Below, piece after piece: positions 33,288-39,400 of a stretch of 39,400 bases of DNA. A model generated the notes under the pieces. It was not told the DNA's origin. It ran no database searches and saw only the letters and a list, made by a program, of their open reading frames with translations. Position 1 is the first letter of the stretch; every line of letters starts with the position of its first letter. A program made the translations under genes and the position numbers. This stretch comes from Caballeronia glathei. GTDB lineage: Bacteria > Pseudomonadota > Gammaproteobacteria > Burkholderiales > Burkholderiaceae. The stretch is taken from assembly GCF_000698595.1 (NCBI RefSeq), contig NZ_JFHC01000072.1, forward strand, positions 1 through 39,400, given 5' to 3'.

Positions 33288-34109
33288 TCACATGTGTGCG
33301 CGCTTCTTCGCCGCCTGCTGCTCCAGAAACCGGCCGACGGCCTCCTTGTGCTCGCGGCCGCACAACAGAATGGCCTGCACGCTTGCCGCCATTTCGAGCG
33401 TCGTCGCAAGCGATGCATCGGCCGCTTCGCGCACGAGCCGCTTCGCCATGCGCAGCGCCGTCGGCGGGTTCTGCGCGATGCGCTTCGCCAGCGACCGGGC
33501 GTCGATGTCGAGCGCGTCCTCCGGCACTACCTTCGACACGATGCCGAGGCCCAGCGCCGCTTCGGCATCGATGAACTCGCTGGTCAGCGTCAGTTCCAGC
33601 GCCCTCGCATAGCCCACGATCCGCGCGAGGAACCACGATCCGCCGATGCCCGACACCAGTCCGAGCCGCAAGAAACTCTCTGCGAACACGGCTTTTGTGC
33701 TCGCCACGCGGATATCGCACATCAACGCAAGATCGCAGCCCGCTCCGACTGCGGCGCCATTCACCGCGCATACCGACGGCACATCGAAACCGCTCAGTGC
33801 GCGCGTGATTCTGTGCAGGCTGCGATGCAGGCGGTCGCGTACCTCCTCGACACTGCCGCTCATGAGATCGCTGCCGCTTTGCATGTCCTTCACATTGCCG
33901 CCCGTGCAGAAGTGCGCCGACGACGAACGCAGCAGCACGCAGTGCACGTCGCGCCGGTCGTTGATCTGCTCGAGCGCCTTCGACAGCGCCTCCGTCATCG
34001 CGACGTTCAGCGCGTTGCCGTCGCTCGGGCTGTTGAGCGTGAGCGTGAGCACGCCGTCATCGACGGACGATTCGAGCAGTGAACCGGCATCATTTGGATG
34101 AGTTGACAC
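33288..34109 (-). CDS. Crotonase-fold protein, PaaG-like, with atypical active site
   Basis: The 273-residue protein has the enoyl-CoA hydratase/isomerase fold (HFCTGGNVKDM, GAAVGAGCDLALMCD). The first catalytic Glu position is D126 and the second is F146 (FAESFLRLGLVSGIGGSWFL). That SFLRLGL...GGSWFL pattern is PaaG-like, but the PaaG Asp in LVPD is replaced by LVSG. It may be an isomerase or have another CoA-ester activity; ordinary hydration is unlikely. It lies 30 bases after the second crotonase gene in the same unit. Confidence 0.87.
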   Translation of the reverse strand: MSTHPNDAGSLLESSVDDGVLTLTLNSPSDGNALNVAMTEALSKALEQINDRRDVHCVLLRSSSAHFCTGGNVKDMQSGSDLMSGSVEEVRDRLHRSLHRITRALSGFDVPSVCAVNGAAVGAGCDLALMCDIRVASTKAVFAESFLRLGLVSGIGGSWFLARIVGYARALELTLTSEFIDAEAALGLGIVSKVVPEDALDIDARSLAKRIAQNPPTALRMAKRLVREAADASLATTLEMAASVQAILLCGREHKEAVGRFLEQQAAKKRAHM

Positions 34110-34139
34110 GAAGAAGTCTCCTGATTGTTTTCCCGCCCA

Positions 34140-34916
34140 CTACCGGTTCTGGAATGCGGCCTGACGGCGTTCCAGAAACGCGGCCATGCCTTCTTTCTGA
34201 TCGGCGAGCGAAAAGCCAGCGTGAAATAGCCGTCGCTCGAACAAAAGTCCTTCCGACAGCGACGACTCGAACGCGCGATTGACGGCTTCCTTGATCGCGA
34301 CGATGACCGGCAGCGAATGACGCGCGATCTGTTCGCCGACGCGCATCGCTTCGTCGATCAACCGCTCGCGGGCGACGACCTTCGACACGAGTCCGTAAGC
34401 CAATGCCTCGTGGGCGTTAAGCGGCTCGCCGGTCAGACACGCGAGCATCGCGGTCGATTTGCCGACCGCGCGCGGCAGACGCTGCGTGCCGCCCGCGCCC
34501 GGCACGATGCCGAGCTTGATCTCGGGCTGACCGAAGAGCGCGTCCTCCGCGGCGATGACGATGTCGCACATCATCGCCAGTTCGCAACCGCCGCCGAGCG
34601 CATAGCCGCCTACCGCCGCGATGATGGGTTTGCGGGCCGTGCGGATGCGCTCCCAGCTACGGCCGATGTAGTCATCCGAGAATGCGTTTGCGTAATCGAG
34701 CTTCGACATCGCGACGATGTCCGCGCCGGCGGCGAAAGCCGTGTCGGACCCTGTCAAAACGGTCGCGTAAACCTGCGGGTCGGCTTCGTTGCGCAGCAGG
34801 ACGTCGATCAGTTGATCCATCAACGCGTCGGTCAGCGGATTGAGCGGGTTGTCCGACGCGAGACGCACGAGCGCGACCCGCCCGCGTCGTTCGCTCCGGA
34901 TCATCGCGGTGCTCAT
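34140..34916 (-). CDS. Enoyl-CoA hydratase with both catalytic glutamates
   Basis: The 258-residue enzyme adds water to a 2-enoyl-CoA. Both catalytic residues are present: E112 in GGGCELAMMCD and E132 in FGQPEIKLGIVPGAGGTQRL. It aligns end to end with bacterial crotonases, including the C-terminal LFHAGFSLADQKEGMAAFLE helix. Its ATG overlaps the stop of the CoA-transferase gene by four bases. In order, the transferase would make an acyl-CoA and this enzyme would hydrate it, with the atypical crotonase acting before or after. Confidence 0.93.
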   Translation of the reverse strand: MSTAMIRSERRGRVALVRLASDNPLNPLTDALMDQLIDVLLRNEADPQVYATVLTGSDTAFAAGADIVAMSKLDYANAFSDDYIGRSWERIRTARKPIIAAVGGYALGGGCELAMMCDIVIAAEDALFGQPEIKLGIVPGAGGTQRLPRAVGKSTAMLACLTGEPLNAHEALAYGLVSKVVARERLIDEAMRVGEQIARHSLPVIVAIKEAVNRAFESSLSEGLLFERRLFHAGFSLADQKEGMAAFLERRQAAFQNR

Positions 34917-36154
34917 GCGCTCACCTTGCGGTCTTCATCGCAGGTTTCGCACGATGCGCGGCCCACGCGGATGACGCCCGCGTTCAGCAGGCCCGCAATC
35001 TCGCTTTCAGCGAAGCCGTATCGCTCCAGCATCTGCAGCGTGTGCTGGCCCGTCAGCGGCGCGGGCAAATCCGGCGCGCTCGGGCGATCGGATGGACCGA
35101 GCGCGAAACCGAGCGTGCGCATGGTGCCCGCGACCGGATGATCGATCGTCTGCTCCAGTCCGCATTCAGCGTACTCCGCTGTTTCGATGACATCGCCGTA
35201 GGTTGCGACGGGCGCGCACAGAATGTCGCGCGCCGCGAGCCGTTCCATCCAATCCGCAGTCGTGCGTTCGACGAAACGCGCGGCGAGTATGTGATGCAGG
35301 GTCGCGCGATGGCGCACGCGATCGTCGTTGGTGGCGAATCGCGGATCCGCTTCGAGTGACGGCGAAGAGAGCACCTCACATAACGCGCGCCATCGTTCCG
35401 GATGGTAGGCGACGACCATCATCCAGCCGTCCTGCGTTCGGAACGCTTCGTTCGGGCACGCGTAAGGCGCTGCACTGCCGGTCTTTTCCGGTTCGCTCCC
35501 GGACGCGAAGAACGCAGCGAAGCCGATTTGCTGCAGCATCAGCGTCGCGTTGTAGAGACTCACGTCGAGATGCTGCCCGCCGCCGCCGGTGCGAACCTGA
35601 TGCAGCGTGCCGAGAATCGCGATCGACGCGAGATAGCCGCCCATCATGTCGGCGACGGGGATCGGGACTTTAAGCGGCTCGGCGCTCGTCGTGCCGAGCG
35701 TACTCATCAGACCGCTGACCGCCTGGATCACGCCATCGACGCCAGGCCGCTTGCGATTCGCGCCCGTCTGGCCGAACGCGGAGATCGAGCAGTAGACGAG
35801 CCGGGGATTCAGTTGCCGCAATGCGTCGAAGTCAAGTCCCATCGACGCCATCACGCCCGGCCGGAAGTTTTCGACCAGCACGTCCGCCTCCAGCAGCATG
35901 CGGCGAACGGCCTCGCGCCCTGCATCGGTTTTCAGATCGATCGCGACGCTGTACTTGTTGCGGTTGACGCTGATGAAGGCCGGGCTTTCACCGCTTATCC
36001 ACGGCGGCCCGATGCGCCGCCCGATCTCGCCGTCGGGCGGCTCGATCTTGACGACGTGCGCGCCGAGATCGGCGAGCGTCATCGAGCAGACCGGTCCGGC
36101 GAGGACGTGCGAGAAATCGATCACCCGCACGCCGTTGAGGCTGTCTCTTGGCAT
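34913..36154 (-). CDS. CaiB/BaiF-type (class III) CoA-transferase
   Basis: The 413-residue enzyme has the class III pattern: GVRVIDFSHVLAGPVCSMTL, DLGAHVVKIEPPDGE, SVNRNKYSVAIDLK and the catalytic D169 in IPVADMMGGYL, at the same residue number as in formyl-CoA transferase. I chose the ATG at 36154, preceded by AGGA nine bases upstream; a GTG at 36184 would add ten residues. It is the first gene after lysR. The C-terminal tail carries a CETC pair not seen in most homologues. Donor and acceptor acids are unknown. Confidence 0.92.
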   Translation of the reverse strand: MPRDSLNGVRVIDFSHVLAGPVCSMTLADLGAHVVKIEPPDGEIGRRIGPPWISGESPAFISVNRNKYSVAIDLKTDAGREAVRRMLLEADVLVENFRPGVMASMGLDFDALRQLNPRLVYCSISAFGQTGANRKRPGVDGVIQAVSGLMSTLGTTSAEPLKVPIPVADMMGGYLASIAILGTLHQVRTGGGGQHLDVSLYNATLMLQQIGFAAFFASGSEPEKTGSAAPYACPNEAFRTQDGWMMVVAYHPERWRALCEVLSSPSLEADPRFATNDDRVRHRATLHHILAARFVERTTADWMERLAARDILCAPVATYGDVIETAEYAECGLEQTIDHPVAGTMRTLGFALGPSDRPSAPDLPAPLTGQHTLQMLERYGFAESEIAGLLNAGVIRVGRASCETCDEDRKVSA

Positions 36155-36248
36155 TTTTGATTGTCCTGTCTCGTGACTCGCCACCGCGACGAATCATGCC
36201 GACGAGAATAGGTACTCACCGGCCTACCGGACAATCTACAATTTGGAA

Positions 36249-36287
36249 ACGAGCCGTTGCCTTTTTGTTAAAGGGTCAGCGGCTCGT
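36249..36287 (-). terminator. Nested inverted repeat after lysR
   Basis: ACGAGCCG (36249-36256) pairs with CGGCTCGT (36280-36287), and inside this CCTTT pairs with AAAGG across TTGTT. It begins six bases after the lysR stop on the minus strand and precedes the CoA-transferase gene. It may end lysR transcription or act as an attenuator-like site before the operon. Confidence 0.5.
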
Positions 36288-36292
36288 CAGAG

Positions 36293-37177
36293 CTATTCGC
36301 TGAGCAACGTAAGCAGCCATCGGCGAAAAATCTTCAATGCATCCGATTGCGGACGCGCCGTCGGCCACGCGAAGTAGTAAGTGTGATGCCCGCGATCGAG
36401 CTCGAATGAAAACGGTGCGACGAGCAGACCGCTTTCCAGGTCGCCACGCACCAGCGCCTTCTGCGCGATCGCGACACCGTGCCCTTCTATCGCCGCCTGG
36501 TACGCGAGCAGCGACGTTTCGTAGCGCATCTCGCGGCGTCGCCCGTTCAAAGGAAGACCCGTCGCCTTCATCCACAAGGTCCAGTCTTCCGGGCGCGCGA
36601 ACGTGTGCAGAAGCGTTTCGCCCTGCAACTGCGAGCGGGCCTTGACCTGTCTGGAAGGAGCGGCAACAGGCACCAGCTCGTTCGCGATCAGACGTTGCAC
36701 GCGCAGGCCGGGCCACTTGCCATCGCCTAGCTGAATGCCGCCGTCAATGTCCTCACGCGCAAAATTCAGCGGAGCCGGGGATGTCGTGAGTTGCACGTCG
36801 ATGTTTTCGTGCAGCCGATGAAAGCTCGCGAGACGCGGAATCAGCCAGCGCACCGCGAAGGTCGCAGGCGAGCGGATCTTGAGCACGCGAGCACGCCGCT
36901 CGGACGATCGCAGACTGTCGGTGGCTTCGCGCAGCGATGCGAACAGCGGCATGAGTTCCGCCAGATACCGCGCGCCCGCCGCCGTCAGCTCCAGCCGCCC
37001 TTTCACCCGCTCGAACAGATCGACGCCCAAGTAAGTTTCGAGCGTACGCACCTGCCGGCTGACGGCGGCGGGCGTCACGGCCAGCTCGTCAGCGGCCTTG
37101 GAAATGCTCAGCAGGCGTCCGGTCGCCTCGAACGCCCGGGCGGGATTCAACGGAGGAAGCAGTGGTCGACGTTCCAT
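36293..37177 (-). CDS. LysR-family regulator, GcvA-like
   Basis: The 294-residue regulator has an N-terminal winged helix (LNPARAFEATGRLLSISKAA, DELAVTPAAVSRQVRTLETY) and a C-terminal periplasmic-binding-like effector domain. PLNPARAFEA and SISKAADELAVTPAAVSRQV are typical of the GcvA subgroup. It lies directly upstream of the CoA-transferase/crotonase/transporter unit on the same strand, separated by a hairpin, and most likely controls it. No clear T-N11-A site could be singled out. Confidence 0.9.
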   Translation of the reverse strand: MERRPLLPPLNPARAFEATGRLLSISKAADELAVTPAAVSRQVRTLETYLGVDLFERVKGRLELTAAGARYLAELMPLFASLREATDSLRSSERRARVLKIRSPATFAVRWLIPRLASFHRLHENIDVQLTTSPAPLNFAREDIDGGIQLGDGKWPGLRVQRLIANELVPVAAPSRQVKARSQLQGETLLHTFARPEDWTLWMKATGLPLNGRRREMRYETSLLAYQAAIEGHGVAIAQKALVRGDLESGLLVAPFSFELDRGHHTYYFAWPTARPQSDALKIFRRWLLTLLSE

Positions 37178-37444
37178 GGCCTATCCGTGTAGAAGCATAT
37201 TGGGATTGTGCCTCGAAATGCCCGAAGGACGGTTCGGCACGTGGATACTCGCCAAGTAGTGAAGCACGGAAGAGCGAGGACGGAGCAAGAGGCTATTTCG
37301 GCAGCATGCGAAGCGCGCAGCGTCTCGCCCAACAGAAGGCCGGACCAGAGTCTTGTGCGGCCATCGAGTAATCAACGCCTCAAACACGCATCCATCTCGA
37401 TCACCAGTCAGTTATGCACCTGTGCGGTGGCTGCCCCGCCTTTC
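37178..37444. other. Region upstream of lysR
   Basis: It should contain the lysR promoter. I see no gene and no convincing promoter hexamers. Confidence 0.35.
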
Positions 37445-37621
37445 TTAGGTTTGGTCTCCGATGCGCGCCGGGGAATCCGCCTGTTCCTCGCGGAGTTCTT
37501 GCTCGATCACTTCTCTAGCCTGTCGGCAGTACTCGTCTGCGCATCCCTCCATGCTGCCGTCCCGTTGCCAAAGCTCGTAGGCCCGTATCCGAATCCGCTC
37601 TTCCACCGTCGGTTCTTTCAC
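37445..37621 (-). CDS. Small DUF2934 protein
   Basis: A 58-residue protein starts from a GTG at 37621 with GGAGG four bases upstream. It reads VKEPTVEERIRIRAYELWQR, then DGSMEGCADEYCRQAREVIE, then an acidic tail. The ERIR.RAYELW...G..EG block is the DUF2934 motif common in Rhizobiales and Burkholderia. Its function is unknown. It is soluble and carries two cysteines (C27 and C32). It has no obvious operon partner. Confidence 0.75.
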   Translation of the reverse strand: MKEPTVEERIRIRAYELWQRDGSMEGCADEYCRQAREVIEQELREEQADSPARIGDQT

Positions 37622-38050
37622 TCAGCCTCCCTCCGTTAGTGCCCAAGTATTGCGCGCGTGGAAACCCAATTCGACGCCGAAAGGAGTCGGTGCCAGACAT
37701 CCGGCAGCCTATCCACACCAAAGCCGAAACTGCGGAATGCGACTGGTCCGCAAGATTTAGCGATGCTCGTCACGCAGACGGTCCGTGATGAAAGCGTCGA
37801 CGAACGCTTGCTCCGCGCCCAGCGAATGGCCGCTTCCGCGCGACTCCTAGGACCGGATACCGTCTCCCGCCATTGGAGCTAACGCGACGTGAACGGCCGC
37901 TTCAGAGGGTCTAGCGGCCAATTCTGCACGCGTGCTGCGCGTCAAGTCATCGGCCGACGTTGCTCGACACAGCGCACTCGCACGGCGATGCGTGACGAGG
38001 ATGACGTGGGGATACCAAGAAATCGCCCTGCGCGCCCCGACAAGCCGGGC
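37622..38050. other. Stretch with no recognised gene
   Basis: A 74-codon open frame (37658-37882, GTG start) has no good ribosome-binding site and no family features. An inverted repeat GGCCGCT/AGCGGCC (37895-37901 and 37913-37919) may be a weak hairpin. Nothing else is evident. Confidence 0.4.
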
Positions 38051-39106
38051 TTAACGCGGCGCGGGTTGCTCAAGGAAGTTTTGCACGGCGTTGAACAGCT
38101 GTAGCCGGTTCTTCTCCATGATGACCGTGTGCGTCCCTTCGCCGATCAGATCGTATTGCTTCCACGGCGCACGGGTCAGCAGCGGAAACAATGCCTGCGA
38201 CATGTAAGGCGGCGTATCCTGATCCCACTGCGCCTGGACCATGAGTGTCGGCGCGGTGATCTCGCCCGGATCGTAGGTCGCCTTACCGGACATGTAGTAG
38301 CCGCGAATGTCCTGCGTCACGCCGTTGGGCGCATGCAGGGCCGGCGGGCTGGCGGATGCAGCATTCGGATCCGTCGCCCACGTCGCCTGCTGCCACTTGT
38401 CGAACCAGCCGGGCGGGATCAGGTCGGCGCGCTTGTCCTCCGGCACGCCCTTGTACCAGCGCTCTTTCGCCATCTCCGCAGTGACCATGCGATAGGCGCC
38501 GAGTTTGGCAGCGTCGCCCGTTGGCGGAGCATCATGTGAGATCCAGACAGGTGCGTAAAGCACCAGGCGATTCACCTTCTCCGGCTGCGCAGCCGCGAAA
38601 CCGCCCGCAATCGTTGTGCCCCACGACCATCCCATGACATCCAGCTTGCTCAGGTGTTGGCGTGCCAACACCCAATCTACGACGGCGGCATAGTCCTGCA
38701 CCGCTTGTGCAGTTGTTTCCACGGGCTGCCCGGCTTCGGCCGGCTGGTCCATGGTCGCTGGACGCGTCGAACGCCCGTAGCCGGGAAGATCAAGCAAGTA
38801 GACATTGAAGCCGCGTCTCGCCATGTAATCCATCCACGACATTCCGTTCAGTTCGAGATCGAATGCCGTGCTGGCGGGATAGGTGGCGCCGTGGACGAAC
38901 ACAAGCGTGTGAGTGGCGTCAAAATGCGTTTGATTGGCCGGACGCTTGTTGCGCACATAGATCTTGATGCCCGGCTGCGGCGATGCCACCATCGCTTCCT
39001 CTGTGACCAGCTTGACGGGCGCCGCGGCGTAGGCGGATGTTGTCCCGGTCATATCAGAAAGCAATGTAAGGATGACTGATGATGTAAGGCATTGCAAAAA
39101 TTTCAT
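38051..39106 (-). CDS. Exported alpha/beta-fold hydrolase
   Basis: The 351-residue protein has a signal peptide of about 27 residues (ILTLLSDMTGTTSAYA, likely cut before AAP). The mature part has the oxyanion HG (VFVHGATYP), DLPGYGRS, nucleophile S161 in GWSWGTT, a catalytic Asp in AQWDQDTPP and His in GEGTHTVIMEK. It is a periplasmic or secreted esterase/lipase-type enzyme; the substrate is unknown. The ATG at 39106 has ACGGAG six bases upstream. It stands alone. Confidence 0.88.
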   Translation of the reverse strand: MKFLQCLTSSVILTLLSDMTGTTSAYAAAPVKLVTEEAMVASPQPGIKIYVRNKRPANQTHFDATHTLVFVHGATYPASTAFDLELNGMSWMDYMARRGFNVYLLDLPGYGRSTRPATMDQPAEAGQPVETTAQAVQDYAAVVDWVLARQHLSKLDVMGWSWGTTIAGGFAAAQPEKVNRLVLYAPVWISHDAPPTGDAAKLGAYRMVTAEMAKERWYKGVPEDKRADLIPPGWFDKWQQATWATDPNAASASPPALHAPNGVTQDIRGYYMSGKATYDPGEITAPTLMVQAQWDQDTPPYMSQALFPLLTRAPWKQYDLIGEGTHTVIMEKNRLQLFNAVQNFLEQPAPR

Positions 39107-39400
39107 TTACGTCTCCGTAAGCCGTTTATCCGGCGGTCTTTTAGGATAGAAACCTCACTGTATCAAGACTTGGGGCGCGATGTAAGTGCATACTGAAAAC
39201 CAGGCGAGGTCGACCCGCCAGGAGTGAAACAGAGACGGCGTCCAGGACACGCACGACAGTATGGATGGGCTAGTTCTCCGACAAGATTGGCGCAGCGATG
39301 GCGTCTTTGAACCCGCGAGTTCGCATTCGCTGCCGCGGAAACGGCAGCCGTTCACGGTGCGCCTGCTGCGCGATGAGCTTGCCCCCGAAAAACGAATTCC
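39107..39400. other. Window end, no recognised gene
   Basis: It contains the upstream region of the hydrolase gene. A 66-codon leftward frame (39155-39355) shows no family features. I cannot assign the rest. Confidence 0.3.

Noticed and set aside
37658..37882. 74-codon gene
   Set aside because: No ribosome-binding site, no recognisable motif, and low-complexity composition.
1..39400. CRISPR arrays, tRNA or rRNA genes, riboswitches
   Set aside because: No regularly spaced repeats, no cloverleaf-like or rRNA-like sequence, and no recognised aptamer were found on reading both strands by eye.

Overview
The window looks like accessory DNA from a Burkholderiaceae-type beta-proteobacterium (Paraburkholderia/Caballeronia/Burkholderia). 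I infer this from the high GC content, the GC-rich codon use, the trimeric porin, the NodT-type efflux proteins, the many CoA-transferase/crotonase catabolic genes and the IS21, IS30, ISNCY and IS110 remnants. There is no rRNA, tRNA or core housekeeping block, so the genus is an inference.

Left end (1-5600) is insertion-scarred. An IS21-family element (frameshifted istA, intact istB) has its right end inside an acetyltransferase-like gene, of which only the 3' part remains. An IS30 transposase 3' fragment, an intact exported chorismate mutase gene and a decayed MATE transporter gene follow.

The main catabolic locus (5603-19321) has two leftward operons around one rightward GntR regulator. 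Operon A (13042 to 5603) encodes a small unknown protein, an amidase-signature hydrolase, a CaiB-type CoA-transferase, a crotonase-fold protein, an SsuABC/TauABC-like ABC importer and a PuuE-like polysaccharide-deacetylase-fold hydrolase. Operon B (19321 to 13817) encodes an FAD monooxygenase, an SDR, an Asp/Glu-racemase/arylmalonate-decarboxylase-fold protein, an AAHS-type MFS importer and a porin. Both operons start downstream of the same 13-bp AT palindrome, placed over a matching -10. Three of the enzymes lack the usual catalytic residues of their families. Together they suggest uptake (porin, MFS, ABC), ring or C-N attack (monooxygenase, hydrolases), CoA activation and chain processing of an acid or amide I cannot name. 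This is the best candidate here for an undescribed pathway.

From 19556 to 22260 lie an IS110 scrap, a 5'-truncated NtaA/SnaA-type flavin monooxygenase, an intact RHH/ParE toxin-antitoxin pair and an ISNCY transposase fragment. From 22324 to 28814 is a complete RND tripartite efflux locus (outer-membrane lipoprotein, divergent TetR, adaptor, pump) with two near-identical TetR operator candidates and a terminator.

From 28830 to 31800 is a patchwork of broken genes: a methyltransferase, a nucleoside deoxyribosyltransferase, a Nudix hydrolase, a SRAP protein and an IS30 N-terminus fused in frame to the C-terminal half of a succinate-semialdehyde-type dehydrogenase. A strong hairpin then separates it from a second leftward catabolic unit (37177 to 31850): LysR regulator, CaiB-type CoA-transferase, two crotonases and an MHS-type MFS transporter. 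A small DUF2934 gene and an exported alpha/beta hydrolase end the window.
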